A stretch of 64,000 bases of DNA from Polaribacter atrinae. Lineage in GTDB: Bacteria > Bacteroidota > Bacteroidia > Flavobacteriales > Flavobacteriaceae. The position numbers were made by a program, and so were the translations under genes. Positions 55,134 to 64,000 of this stretch are shown here, one piece after another (position 1 is the first letter of the stretch; every line of letters begins with the position of its first letter). The notes below the pieces were generated by a model. That model was not told where the DNA came from and ran no database searches. It was given only the letters and a program-made list of their open reading frames with translations. The stretch spans positions 1,610,501 to 1,674,500 of the forward strand of contig NZ_CP150660.1 of the NCBI RefSeq assembly GCF_038023995.1. Reading direction: 5' to 3'.

Positions 55134-55733
55134 ATGAGAGATAAAATATTAGAAAAATCGAATGAACTCTTCTTAAATCTAGGCTTTAAGAGTGTTACTA
55201 TGGATGAAATTGCCAGTGCTTTAGGTGTCTCTAAGAAGACAATTTATAAGTATTATAAAAACAAAACGGAACTTGTAAACGGTGTTACGCTATCTATGTT
55301 TAACACAATCTGCCATGGCATTGACGGTATTTGCGAATTAAATTTGAATCCTATTGATGAATTATTTTCTATAAAAAGATTAGTAATGGAGAACTTAAAG
55401 GATGAAAAATCTTCACCACAATATCAACTACAAAAATATTATCCTAAGATTTATGCTTCTTTAAAACAAAAACAGTTTCATGTAATGCAAGATTGTGTTA
55501 TCAACAATTTAAAAAAAGGAATTGAATCTGAATTATATAGAAACAACATAGACTTAGAATTCATTTCTAGAATATATTTTAATGGAATGATAGGTATTAA
55601 AGACAAAGACCTATTTCCTTTAAAAGATTATTCTATGAACTCGCTAATGACTTATTATCTAGAATATCATTTAAGAGGAATTTGTACAATAAAAGGAATA
55701 CATCAATTAGAAAACCAATTAAAACTGAAATAA
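55134..55733 (+). CDS. TetR/AcrR family transcriptional repressor
   Basis: A 199-residue repressor. The N-terminal TetR helix-turn-helix is FLNLGFKSVTMDEIASALGV followed by SKKTIYKYYKNKTELV (about residues 12-50). The C-terminal helical ligand domain is variable. It is first in the operon with the TolC-adaptor-RND genes (six bases before the TolC gene), so it probably controls this pump and itself through the inverted repeat at 55082-55111. The inducer is unknown. Confidence 0.93.
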   Translation: MRDKILEKSNELFLNLGFKSVTMDEIASALGVSKKTIYKYYKNKTELVNGVTLSMFNTICHGIDGICELNLNPIDELFSIKRLVMENLKDEKSSPQYQLQKYYPKIYASLKQKQFHVMQDCVINNLKKGIESELYRNNIDLEFISRIYFNGMIGIKDKDLFPLKDYSMNSLMTYYLEYHLRGICTIKGIHQLENQLKLK

Positions 55734-55739
55734 AACCAC

Positions 55740-57071
55740 ATGAAAAAAACAATTCTGGTATGCATAAGTACCTGTTTCTTCTTTATTGCAAATGCACAAG
55801 AAAAAACAATGACCTTATCATTAAAAGAAGCTATAAATTTTGCTATTGAAAATAGCTATAATACCAAAGCTTCTAAAAATGATATTAAATCTGCTAAAGA
55901 AAAAGTATGGGAAACAACCGCAACAGGTTTGCCTCAAATTAGTGCTGCAGTAGATTATCAAAACTGGATAAAACAACAAGTAAGTTTAATTGATATTGAT
56001 GGAGACGGAACCGAAGACGAACTAGTTTTTGGAACCAAACAAAGTTTAAACGGCTTTATTACTTTAAATCAATTAATTTTTGACGGATCTTATTTAGTTG
56101 GATTGCAAGCCTCTAGAACCTATTTAAAAATATCTAAACAGGCAAACGAAAAAACAGAACTGTTAACTAGAGAAACTGTTATAAATGCATACGGAAATGT
56201 ATTAGTAGCAGAAAATAGTATTAGCATTTTAGAAGGGAACATTAAAATTCTTGAAAAAAATTTAAGTGACGCTAAAAAAATCTATGAAAACGGATTTAAT
56301 GAAGAAGAAGACGTAGAGCAACTAGAAATTACTTTAGGAAACTTAAAAAGTCAATTAAACAGTGTTAAACGAATGAAAGAAATAGCTTATAAAATGCTAA
56401 ACCTTTCTTTAGGAGCACCAATTGAAACAGTGCTTACTCTAACAGATTCTTTAGATTCATTAACCGAAAGTAATATTAATTTAAGTTTAGTATCAGAAGA
56501 TTTTAGTTTTTCTAATCATATCGATTTTAAAATTGCAGAAAATGATAGAGAATCAAAACGTTTACTAGTTAGACTAGAGCAAAGTAAAGCACTCCCTAGC
56601 TTATCTGCTTTTGTAAACTACGGATATTCTGGTTACTCAGACACTTTTACTTTCTTTAAAAATGATCAAAAATGGTTTGAGTCTTCTCTTTTAGGAGTAA
56701 GCTTAAACATTCCTATATTTAGTAGTTTAGGTAGAAGTTCTAAAACAAAACAAGCAAAAATCGCGTTAGAAACAGCTGATATTAGGTTAGAAGAAACCAA
56801 ACAACGTTTAGAATTATTAGCAGAAAAAGCTAAAAGCGAATATCAATTAAGTATTGAAAACTACAGCACTGCTAAAAAGAATGTTGGTTTAGCAGAAAGA
56901 ATAGAGAAAAAACAAAGAATTAAATTTTTTGAAGGAATCTCTACAAGTTTTGATTTATTACAGGCACAGAATCAACTTTACTCACAACAACAAACCTACA
57001 TCCAATCTATGCTAGATGTAATTGCTAAAAAAGCAGCATTAGAAAACGCATTAAACACCCCAATTAAATAA
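55740..57071 (+). CDS. TolC-family outer-membrane efflux protein
   Basis: A 443-residue outer-membrane channel with a signal peptide (MKKTILVCISTCFFFIANAQ). Two OEP repeats of long coiled-coil helices lie at about residues 25-225 and 250-440; KIYENGFNEEEDVEQLEITL and RIKFFEGISTSFDLLQAQNQ are the equivalent motifs of the two halves. It forms a trimeric duct for the adjacent RND pump. It starts six bases after tetR and ends nine before the adaptor gene. Confidence 0.92.
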   Translation: MKKTILVCISTCFFFIANAQEKTMTLSLKEAINFAIENSYNTKASKNDIKSAKEKVWETTATGLPQISAAVDYQNWIKQQVSLIDIDGDGTEDELVFGTKQSLNGFITLNQLIFDGSYLVGLQASRTYLKISKQANEKTELLTRETVINAYGNVLVAENSISILEGNIKILEKNLSDAKKIYENGFNEEEDVEQLEITLGNLKSQLNSVKRMKEIAYKMLNLSLGAPIETVLTLTDSLDSLTESNINLSLVSEDFSFSNHIDFKIAENDRESKRLLVRLEQSKALPSLSAFVNYGYSGYSDTFTFFKNDQKWFESSLLGVSLNIPIFSSLGRSSKTKQAKIALETADIRLEETKQRLELLAEKAKSEYQLSIENYSTAKKNVGLAERIEKKQRIKFFEGISTSFDLLQAQNQLYSQQQTYIQSMLDVIAKKAALENALNTPIK

Positions 57072-57080
57072 CAACCAGGC

Positions 57081-58253
57081 ATGAAAAAAATATATTCATT
57101 ATTAGCAATCGTACTTGTTTTAATCTCTTGCGGAGAGCAAAAACCAACATCAGTTGCAGCCATAATTTCTGTAGGAGACCTAAAGGAATTAACAGCAAAA
57201 AAGAAAGAAATTACAGAAAAATTAGAAGCTATAAATGCAGATTTAGAAGCTATAAACACTGCTATTTCAGAAAAAGATACACTTAAAAAATTTCCTTTAA
57301 TCACCACTTTTACAGCAAAAGAGGTAATTTTTAAACATTACTTAGAAATTCAAGGAAATGTAAAAACGAAACAAAACATTCTAATTTACCCAGAAATGCC
57401 TGGAATTTTACAGAAGGTTTATGTTAAAGAAGGTCAAAAGGTAACTAAAGGACAACTATTAGCTACAATAGATGATGGAGGTTTAGGAAACCAAGTTGCA
57501 CAGTTAGAAGCTACCACACAGTTAGCAAAAACAACTTATGAGCGTCAACAACGTTTGTGGGAACAAAAAATAGGGTCAGAAATACAGTTTTTACAAACAA
57601 AAACAAATTACGAATCTCAAAGAAACTCTCTAAAACAATTAAAAAGTCAACAAACTAAAGCATCTATTAGAGCTCCATTTTCTGGAGTTATAGATGACGT
57701 TATGAAAGAAGCTGGAACTGTAATTGCTCCTGGTCAAGGTTCTGAAGTTTTTAGAATTGTAAACTTAGACAATATGTATGTAGAAGCAGAAGTGCCAGAA
57801 AGATATATATCAAGTATTCAAAAAAACAAAGAAGTTCAAATAGAATTCCCTGTACTTGGTACAAGTGTAGAAAGTAAAGTAAGACAAGTGGGTAGTTTTA
57901 TCAACCCAAATAATAGATCTTTTAAAATTGAAGTTCCTGTTGAAAATAAAAGTGGAAATGTAAAACCAAACTTAACAGCAAAACTTAAGGTTAATGACTA
58001 CACAGATGTAAAAGCTATTTTAATTCCACAAAGTATTATATCTGAAAACGCAAATGGAGAACAATTTGTGTACACCATTAAAGATAAAAAATCAAACAAC
58101 GAAGCAATTGCAGAAAGAGTTGTTATTAAAACAGGTAAAACACAAGGAAATTTTATTGAAGTTTTAGAAAACTTGCCTGCTGGAACAGAAATTATTGATG
58201 AAGGTGCTCGTAGTGTAAATAACGGACAAACAGTTAAAGTTATCAATAAATAA
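57081..58253 (+). CDS. RND efflux periplasmic adaptor (membrane fusion protein)
   Basis: A 390-residue adaptor. Lipobox VLVLISC (Cys17) anchors it to the inner membrane. After a coiled-coil start (about residues 34-62) come the barrel-sandwich halves (VYVKEGQKVTKGQLLATIDD and KASIRAPFSGVIDDVMKEAG), a hairpin between them, a beta-barrel and a membrane-proximal domain. It links the TolC channel and the RND pump. It is followed by the pump gene after 11 bases. Confidence 0.93.
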   Translation: MKKIYSLLAIVLVLISCGEQKPTSVAAIISVGDLKELTAKKKEITEKLEAINADLEAINTAISEKDTLKKFPLITTFTAKEVIFKHYLEIQGNVKTKQNILIYPEMPGILQKVYVKEGQKVTKGQLLATIDDGGLGNQVAQLEATTQLAKTTYERQQRLWEQKIGSEIQFLQTKTNYESQRNSLKQLKSQQTKASIRAPFSGVIDDVMKEAGTVIAPGQGSEVFRIVNLDNMYVEAEVPERYISSIQKNKEVQIEFPVLGTSVESKVRQVGSFINPNNRSFKIEVPVENKSGNVKPNLTAKLKVNDYTDVKAILIPQSIISENANGEQFVYTIKDKKSNNEAIAERVVIKTGKTQGNFIEVLENLPAGTEIIDEGARSVNNGQTVKVINK

Positions 58254-58264
58254 AAATAGTAACG

Positions 58265-61200
58265 ATGACAAAACAAAAAAAACAAGTCGATAAGGAGTTT
58301 AAATTATCTGCTTGGGCAATTCATAATAAAACAACCATTTACGTACTAATGGCAGTTTTATTTTTCTACGGTATTTCTGCTTATTTAAGTATGGCTCGAG
58401 AGAATTTCCCTGAAGTTAAAGAAACGAAGATCTATATTAGTACTGCTTATCCCGGTAATACAGCAGAAGATATAGAAAAACTAATTACAGATCCTATAGA
58501 AGATAAGGTAAAGACAATTAGTAATGTGGTAGAAGTTACCTCAACCTCTCAAGAAGATTACTCTATGGTAATTGTTGAGTTTGATGAAAACATTACCGTA
58601 GAACTTGCCAAGCAAAAAGTTAAAGATGAACTTTCTACAGAAACATCAAGTGAAGATTGGCCAACTTTTAATGACGCTAAGGTAGAACCGAATGTTTTTA
58701 ATTTAAGTATGTCTGAAGAAATAGCAATCTTAAATATTAATATTTCTGGAGACTACCCTATTCATAAATTAAAAGAATTTGCAGAATATTTACAAGATGA
58801 TATTGAGGATTTAGCTGAAATTAAAAAAGCCGATATTAGAGGAGCTCAAGAAAAAGAAGTAGAAGTTGCTGTAGATATTTATAAAATGATGGCTGCAAAA
58901 GTTAGTTTTAACGACATAACTTCTGCAATTAGCAACGGAAACGTAACCATGTCTGCTGGTAACTTTATTACCTCTGGACAAAGAAGAACTGTAAGAATTA
59001 TTGGTGAAATTGACAAACCAAATGATTTAGAAAATTTTGTAATAAAATCTGAATTCGACAATCCCATATATTTAAAAGACGTAGCAACCGTTTCTTTTAA
59101 AGACAAAGACAAAACAACATTCGCTAGAGAAAGAGGACAAGAGGTTGTAATGTTAGATGTTAAAAAACGTGCTGGAGAAAATATGGTTGCAGCTTCAGAG
59201 CAAATACAAGTAATTGTAAGCGATGCTATTGATAATTATTTCCCTCGTGATTTAAGTGTTACCATTACCAACGATCAATCTAACAAAACCATCGGTCAGG
59301 TAGACGATTTAGTAAACAACATTATTTTTGGGGTTATTTTAGTGGTAACTGTTTTAATGTTTTTCTTAGGATTTAAAAATGCCGTATTTGTTGGTTTTGC
59401 CATACCAATGTCTATGTTTATGTCTTTAATGATTTTAAACTTGTTAGGTTACACTATGAACACCATGATTCTTTTCGGATTAATTATGGGACTGGGAATG
59501 CTGGTAGATAACGGAATTGTCGTCGTCGAAAACGTATATCGTTTAATGGACGAAGAAGGCATGAATAGAATTGATGCCGCCAAAAAAGGAATTAGCGAAA
59601 TTGCATTCCCTATTATCATTTCTACCGCAACAACCGTTGCCGCATTTATACCTTTAGGTCTTTGGCCTGGTGTAATGGGAGATTTTATGGTTTTATTACC
59701 AATTACGTTATCTACCGTTTTAGGTTCATCGTTATTAGTTGCAATATTCTTTAACTCTGTATTGGTTTCTCAATTTATGAGTGTAGAAGATGTAGACATG
59801 CCTATTAAAAAAATTGCAATCGTAACAGGTGTTATGACGGCAATAGGAATCTTAATTTTAATTGCAGGCGGAACTTACAGTGCCATTGGTGCATTAATGA
59901 TTTTTGTAGCAGTAATGCTTTGGGTATATCGTTTATTCTTAAGAGGATGGGCTAATAGCTTTCAAACTAAAGTATTGCCTGTTTTAGAAAGATGGTACGA
60001 AAGTAGTTTGCGTTTTTCTTTAAGAGGTAAAACTCCTTACTTTTTAGTAATTGGTACCACTATTCTTTTATTTGCTTCATTTATTGCTTTTGGTTGGTCT
60101 TTAGGTACTCAAAGAACTAAGGTTGAATTTTTCCCTGACAATAAGCCAAATCAGATAATTGTTTATATAGAATACCCTGAAGGAACAGATATTCAAAAAA
60201 CAAATGCAATTACCAAACAAATTGAAGAAAAGGTAGAAGGCGTTTTATATGCTGATGAGTATATGGATGGCGACTATAATTTTATGGTAGAAAGCTTAAT
60301 TTCTCAAGTTGGTGAAGGTGCGGGAAACCCACAAACCGATGGTGGTTCTGCTGCAGAAATGCCTCACAAAGGAAAAGTAACCGCTTCTATGAGAGAATAC
60401 AAGTATAGAAGAGGCTTAGATAGTGAGATAATGCGTCAGAAAGTACAAACTGCTTTAGTGGGTATTTATCCTGGAGTTTTAATTTCTGTTGAAAAAGATG
60501 CAAACGGACCACCAGCCGGATCTCCTATTAATATTGAAATTGAAGGTGATGATTATGCAGAATTAATTCATGTAGCGCAAAGAATGCGAGATTTTATCAA
60601 TACAAAAAGTATTTCTGGTATTGATGAATTAAAGATTGATGTTAACAGAGACAAACCCGGGATGGAAGTGATCGTAGACCGTAAAAAAGCGGGAGAACTA
60701 GGCGTTTCTACAGGACAAGTTGGACAACAATTAAGAGCTTCTATTTTTGGAAACAAAGCAGGTGTTTACAAAGAAGATGGTGATGATTATGATATCTACG
60801 TTCGTTTTAATAAAGAAGATAGATACAATAAAAGTGCTATTTTTAATCAGAATATTATCTTTAGAGATATGGCTTCTGGAAAAATAAAAGAAATTCCGGT
60901 TTCTACTGTAGCAACACAATCTAACAATTCTGGTTTTAGCGCAATTAAGCACAAAGATGTTAGAAGAGTTGTTACTGTTTATTCTGCATTGTCTCCAGGA
61001 GAAACTGATGCTGGAGCTGTTGTTGGTAAAATTAGAGAAGAAATGAAAAACTTTAAAGATTTACCTAAAGGAATAAAAATTGATTATACCGGTCAATTAG
61101 AAGAACAAAACAAACAAATGTTATTTTTAGTTGGTGCATTCTTTACAGGATTAGCGTTAATTTTCTTTATTTTAATTTTCCAATTCAACTCGGTTTCTAA

Positions 61201-61798
61201 ACCAGGAATTATCATGTTGGCAATTTTCTTAAGCTTTATTGGTGTTTTTGGAGGTATCGTTATTTCTGGTAGTTCTTTTGTAATTATGATGACCATGATG
61301 GGAATTATCTCATTAGCCGGAATTGTAGTAAACAATGGAGTTGTACTATTAGATTACGCACAATTGTTAATTGACAGAAAGAAAGGTGAATTAGAAATAG
61401 ACCACGAAGATTATTTAGACAAACAAATGTTATTCGAAGCAATTGTAAATGCTGGTAGAGCACGTTTAAGACCTGTTTTATTAACTGCAATTACAACCAT
61501 TTTAGGATTAATACCGCTAGCAATTGGCTTAAACATTAACTTCTTTAGTCTATTTACAGAATACAATCCGCATATTTACATGGGTGGAGATAACGTTGTT
61601 TTCTGGGGACCGTTAGCTTGGACCGTTATTTATGGTTTATTAATAGCAACCTTTTTAACGCTAATTGTGGTGCCTGTTTTATTCTACTTAGTTACATTAT
61701 TTAAAATGTGGATTAGAACTAAAACAGCTTCTAAGGAAATGGTTCCTCAAGAAGTGTTTACAGCTGATAAAAGAATAGATGAAAAGAATCAATTCTAA
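58265..61798 (+). CDS. RND efflux transporter permease (HAE1-like)
   Basis: A 1177-residue inner-membrane pump, longer than AcrB (1049). Two repeats, each with membrane helices and a large periplasmic loop, are visible. The proton-relay motif in helix 4 is GLGMLVDNGIVVVENVYR, with D415 kept but the usual second Asp replaced by N416. Between the first membrane block and the second half (about residues 513-560) there are two extra hydrophobic segments (IAIVTGVMTAIGILILIAGG and YSAIGALMIFVAVMLWVY). The substrate is unknown. It ends the tetR operon before a terminator. Confidence 0.93.
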   Translation: MTKQKKQVDKEFKLSAWAIHNKTTIYVLMAVLFFYGISAYLSMARENFPEVKETKIYISTAYPGNTAEDIEKLITDPIEDKVKTISNVVEVTSTSQEDYSMVIVEFDENITVELAKQKVKDELSTETSSEDWPTFNDAKVEPNVFNLSMSEEIAILNINISGDYPIHKLKEFAEYLQDDIEDLAEIKKADIRGAQEKEVEVAVDIYKMMAAKVSFNDITSAISNGNVTMSAGNFITSGQRRTVRIIGEIDKPNDLENFVIKSEFDNPIYLKDVATVSFKDKDKTTFARERGQEVVMLDVKKRAGENMVAASEQIQVIVSDAIDNYFPRDLSVTITNDQSNKTIGQVDDLVNNIIFGVILVVTVLMFFLGFKNAVFVGFAIPMSMFMSLMILNLLGYTMNTMILFGLIMGLGMLVDNGIVVVENVYRLMDEEGMNRIDAAKKGISEIAFPIIISTATTVAAFIPLGLWPGVMGDFMVLLPITLSTVLGSSLLVAIFFNSVLVSQFMSVEDVDMPIKKIAIVTGVMTAIGILILIAGGTYSAIGALMIFVAVMLWVYRLFLRGWANSFQTKVLPVLERWYESSLRFSLRGKTPYFLVIGTTILLFASFIAFGWSLGTQRTKVEFFPDNKPNQIIVYIEYPEGTDIQKTNAITKQIEEKVEGVLYADEYMDGDYNFMVESLISQVGEGAGNPQTDGGSAAEMPHKGKVTASMREYKYRRGLDSEIMRQKVQTALVGIYPGVLISVEKDANGPPAGSPINIEIEGDDYAELIHVAQRMRDFINTKSISGIDELKIDVNRDKPGMEVIVDRKKAGELGVSTGQVGQQLRASIFGNKAGVYKEDGDDYDIYVRFNKEDRYNKSAIFNQNIIFRDMASGKIKEIPVSTVATQSNNSGFSAIKHKDVRRVVTVYSALSPGETDAGAVVGKIREEMKNFKDLPKGIKIDYTGQLEEQNKQMLFLVGAFFTGLALIFFILIFQFNSVSKPGIIMLAIFLSFIGVFGGIVISGSSFVIMMTMMGIISLAGIVVNNGVVLLDYAQLLIDRKKGELEIDHEDYLDKQMLFEAIVNAGRARLRPVLLTAITTILGLIPLAIGLNINFFSLFTEYNPHIYMGGDNVVFWGPLAWTVIYGLLIATFLTLIVVPVLFYLVTLFKMWIRTKTASKEMVPQEVFTADKRIDEKNQF

Positions 61799-61819
61799 AT
61801 TTTAAACATATATTTTTAT

Positions 61820-61857
61820 AAAAAAGAGATGAAATTCATATAATTTCATCTCTTTTT
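61820..61857 (+). terminator. rho-independent terminator of the efflux operon
   Basis: AAAAAGAGATGAAATT / AATTTCATCTCTTTTT, a long, nearly perfect stem with a short loop and T-rich tail. Confidence 0.9.
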
Positions 61858-61871
61858 GTATTTTCGAACCA

Positions 61872-62345
61872 ATGATAAAAAAGAAGTCTTTTACGGTTGA
61901 TGAACTAAAACGCAAATTAGAAAACTATTGTGTTTATCAAGATAGATGTCACAAAGAGGTAGAACAAAAAATGCATGAATACAATCTAATTCCCGAAGCC
62001 AGAGAAATGATTTTATTAAGTTTAATGAAAGATAACTTTTTAAATGAAGAGCGCTTTGCTAAAAGTTTTGCACGTGGAAAATTTAGAATTAAATCTTGGG
62101 GAAAACAACGCATTGTAAGAGAATTAAAATTTAGAAACATATCTGCTTACAATATAAAAACAGCCTTAAAAGAAATTGACGAAAAAGAATATTTAACAAC
62201 CATCTACACCATTACAGAAAATAGAAATGAAGTAATTTCTGAACCTGACATATATAAACGAAAGCAAAAATTAATTGGCTTTTTAATGAGAAAGGGTTTT
62301 GAAAATGAATTGATTTTTAAAGTGGTTACCGAAGTGGTTTCTTAA
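61872..62345 (+). CDS. recX: regulatory protein RecX
   Basis: A 157-residue, all-helical protein made of three-helix repeats. The start FTVDELKRKLENYCVYQDRC matches Bacteroidota RecX, with FLNEERFAKSFARGKFRIKS and WGKQRIVRELKFRNIS as the core repeats. RecX modulates RecA filament growth. It is not next to recA here. It begins 74 bases after the efflux pump gene, past its terminator. Confidence 0.9.
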   Translation: MIKKKSFTVDELKRKLENYCVYQDRCHKEVEQKMHEYNLIPEAREMILLSLMKDNFLNEERFAKSFARGKFRIKSWGKQRIVRELKFRNISAYNIKTALKEIDEKEYLTTIYTITENRNEVISEPDIYKRKQKLIGFLMRKGFENELIFKVVTEVVS

Positions 62346-62386
62346 CAATAATTAACACTTAAATAGCCAACAGCTTACAGATATGT

Positions 62387-62460
62387 TTAGCCCTGATTGA
62401 AACGGCATCCTTTTTGCTTTTTCTGCAAAAAGATATAGTGAAAAGCAGGAAATAGCTTCT
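62387..62460. repeat. dispersed outer palindromic element, compact copy, AGAAGC subfamily
   Basis: TTAGCCCTGATTGAAACGGC, then ATCCTTTTTGC, and GCAAAAAGATATAGTG to AAGCAGGAAATAGCTTCT: both arms are complete with a loop of only a few bases, so this is the best uninterrupted example. It is in inverted orientation relative to the copies at 25370 and 36879. Confidence 0.8.
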
Positions 62461-62464
62461 AATA

Positions 62465-62986
62465 CTATTTATTAAGTGTACTTAAAAAGAGAGAATCACT
62501 TTTTTTCTTTGCCAAAATAACGGCTTGTATATCATTATTTGGTATTTCTACAGACAAGACATAGTGTTTAATTTTCCAAACATTCTGCTTTTTCTCTAAG
62601 ACCCCAGAACCTCTACAAGTCCCCATCCAAGTAGTTAACAACTCATCAAACCAAACAAAATCTTTAGCCTCATTTACATAAATATTTCTTTCTAAAGGTT
62701 TAAAAGACCATGCTTTTCCTTTATCAAAGTAAGGTTTACTAAAATCTGCAAATTGTGTTTTACTCCAGTTTTCTGTAGCATCTGTGCCAATAAAAACAGA
62801 AAGGCTGTCCATTTTACCAAAATAATCTTCGTAATTTGCTTCGGAAGCAGCTTTGTGCCAATCATCTAACAAAGTATTTACGTTCGCTTTTACAACTACC
62901 ACTGTTGGAGAATACTCGACCTTTTTTTGAAGTGTACAGTTATAAAAAGAAATTAATACCAATAAGACTAAAAAATATTTTTTCAT
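62465..62986 (-). CDS. NTF2/SnoaL-like lipoprotein
   Basis: A 173-residue protein with lipobox SFYNC (Cys17). The mature part looks like a cone-shaped NTF2/SnoaL-like fold: VNTLLDDWHKAASEANYEDY at the start, then FIGTDATENWSKTQFADFSK, and KDFVWFDELLTTWMGTCRGS and VWKIKHYVLSVEIPN in the sheet. The enzymatic residues are not identifiable. It starts immediately after the stop of the next upstream lipoprotein gene (62987-63637), so they are coupled. Confidence 0.8.
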   Translation of the reverse strand: MKKYFLVLLVLISFYNCTLQKKVEYSPTVVVVKANVNTLLDDWHKAASEANYEDYFGKMDSLSVFIGTDATENWSKTQFADFSKPYFDKGKAWSFKPLERNIYVNEAKDFVWFDELLTTWMGTCRGSGVLEKKQNVWKIKHYVLSVEIPNNDIQAVILAKKKSDSLFLSTLNK

Positions 62987-63637
62987 TTATAATTCTTTCT
63001 TTAAAAAACCTTGCTTTCCTGGTGAAGGATTAATGAGCTCTTCCTTTTTTATTGAATCTTCTTCTTGTCTTTTTAGCAGGATAGACTTTTTAGAAATACT
63101 ATCCATTTGCGTAGAATCTATACCAATAAAATCGAATTTAAGATCTATTTCTTCTTCGAAACGTTTTTTAGCAAGTATGCTATTAATCTTAGAGTTTACC
63201 GTTGAAAAAGCTGCTATTGTTTTATCTACCTGATAATTAACTTCTTCTGAAGTTATTGCGGGTATAAAAGTTAAATCTGCCAAACGCAGCACCTCATTAT
63301 GTAAAACGTTAATTCTTGTTTGAAAAGGAGGATTATCGAAAATTTCTGGTTTTACACTGTCTTTTAAACTTATTACTAAATCTCTTAATTCTAATGCATT
63401 ACTCAAAGCCTCGTTAGGAGATACTTTTCCGAATTTCTTTATGAAGGAATTTACCATTTTTAATTCTTGCCAATCTTCTATTTCTTTTTCATAAATAGGT
63501 TTTACATCTTCAACAGAAATATGTTGTGCAGGAATACTTAGTTTTGGTGTTTCTTGAAGCGTACTAATAGTTTCTTGCTTTTTATTACCACAAGAAAATA
63601 AAATAACAGATAGAAGTAAATAAATAGTTTGTTTCAC
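62987..63637 (-). CDS. hypothetical lipoprotein with coiled-coil tendency
   Basis: A 216-residue protein with lipobox VILFSC (Cys16). The mature part is mostly helical and charged (ELKMVNSFIKKFGKVSPNEA, ALELRDLVISLKDSVKPEIF), ending in a basic stretch. No family is recognised. The stop codon abuts the next gene, so the pair with the NTF2-like lipoprotein forms an operon; both may act at the same membrane. Confidence 0.75.
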   Translation of the reverse strand: MKQTIYLLLSVILFSCGNKKQETISTLQETPKLSIPAQHISVEDVKPIYEKEIEDWQELKMVNSFIKKFGKVSPNEALSNALELRDLVISLKDSVKPEIFDNPPFQTRINVLHNEVLRLADLTFIPAITSEEVNYQVDKTIAAFSTVNSKINSILAKKRFEEEIDLKFDFIGIDSTQMDSISKKSILLKRQEEDSIKKEELINPSPGKQGFLKKEL

Positions 63638-63790
63638 GATTTTATATAATAAGTGGTAAAAATAAGCATTTTAATAGCATCTCTTATTTATTTAAGGAAA
63701 TTGTAACAAAAGTCTTTTTTTTGACCCTAAAATTAAAATGTAAGCTATCCGTTTTATTTCGTATACACTATTAATAAAAAACAAGAAGTT

Positions 63791-63806
63791 TGTAACAAAG
63801 GTTACA
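63791..63806. promoter_or_regulatory. inverted repeat near the promoter of the last gene
   Basis: TGTAAC-AAAG-GTTACA is a perfect six-base inverted repeat just upstream of the -33 region of the thioredoxin-like gene. A further TTGTAACAAA half-site lies about 95 bases upstream of the gene's -7 box region. Confidence 0.4.
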
Positions 63807-63827
63807 TTTTTTTTTAATCATTAAAAA

Positions 63828-63835
63828 TACCTTTG
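63828..63835 (+). promoter_or_regulatory. -7 promoter element (TACCTTTG) for the last gene
   Basis: TACCTTTG fits TAnnTTTG, 17 bases before the ATG at 63853. Confidence 0.5.
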
Positions 63836-63852
63836 CATAAAATATTAGGAGA

Positions 63853-64000
63853 TGAAAAAAATTATTGAAAAAAGTTTACAAGACACATTATCTTATAAAG
63901 AATATAGAGATTTAGTAAGTAGTTTATTAGCTGAAGGAAAAGCAACAGGAACTCAACAATCTGAAGATTTAACAAATTACAGCATGTTAAACGACAGAAG
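63853..64000 (+). CDS. thioredoxin-family-like protein, partial (runs off the window)
   Basis: Forty-nine codons from ATG 63853, preceded by a GGAG ribosome-binding stretch. The start MKKIIEKSLQDTLSYKEYRD and the SMLNDRR that follows resemble a Bacteroidota thioredoxin-family protein whose active part would lie further downstream, outside the window. The promoter at 63828-63835 is close. The family call rests only on the N-terminal sequence. Confidence 0.55.

Noticed and set aside
61093..61335. Minus-strand frame within the RND pump gene
   Set aside because: It is fully inside a conserved coding sequence, with no start signal of its own.

Overview
The window reads as chromosomal DNA of a marine-type member of the Flavobacteriaceae (Bacteroidota), close to Polaribacter or Tenacibaculum in style. 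This rests on very AT-rich sequence, promoters with the Bacteroidota -7 motif TAnnTTTG and little Shine-Dalgarno signal, a Rho factor with a long lysine/proline/glutamine-rich insert, a PID-CTERM sorting protein, BT_3928-type and DUF4293 proteins, and a zinc metalloprotease of the DUF5117/DUF4953 type. No rRNA, CRISPR array, prophage or intact insertion sequence is visible. Most of the window is core genome. 

Layout. 1-9500: a secreted metalloprotease, an outer-surface carboxypeptidase-regulatory-domain protein whose 5' end is frameshifted, a cassette-like orphan gene, a tRNA-dihydrouridine synthase, an MscS channel, and a tandem pair of Spy/LTxxQ-like secreted proteins, each with its own ECF-sigma-type promoter and terminator. 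9500-20500: gamma carbonic anhydrase, DUF2797, GH3-like, a TonB-dependent receptor, then rlmN, queA, aroA, a long-chain prenyl diphosphate synthase and a crotonase. 20800-30850: ClC channel, BT_3928/DoxX-like protein, DUF1599, LOG family, folP, a stand-alone ExbD, the c-di-AMP synthase cdaA, an ABC exporter, truA and a phosphodiesterase. 30834-34190: TPR sensor kinase, lipoprotein and NarL-type regulator, with a striking palindrome array upstream. 34477-44772: DUF4293, rho, and an envelope-biogenesis run (PpiD, CNNM/CorC, a small membrane protein, LptC, a TPR protein, an OMP63-like porin, coaX). 44872-47170: tRNA-Phe, an orphan phosphorelay set (LytTR regulator, Hpt, receiver) and an Lrp/AsnC regulator. 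47259-52985: accC, accB, fabH, rpmF, DUF177, pdxA, ribE and a PID-CTERM protein. 53019-63637: an 880-bp gene-free region with four consecutive hairpins, tRNA-Met(CAU), a short-chain prenyl synthase, a TetR-TolC-adaptor-RND efflux operon, recX and two lipoproteins. The window ends inside a thioredoxin-family-like gene. 

How the genes work together. The AccBC/FabH/RpmF/DUF177 run couples fatty-acid initiation to ribosome assembly. The PpiD/LptC/OMP run serves outer-membrane assembly. The TetR/RND operon is a self-contained efflux module with a candidate autoregulatory operator. 

The most unusual non-coding signal is a dispersed family of intergenic repeats. An outer palindromic element has arms around GGCATCCTTTTT and AAAAAGATATAG. 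It occurs at least six times, and at two loci its loop is occupied by a second palindromic element with ends GTCATTGCGA and TCGCAATGAC.
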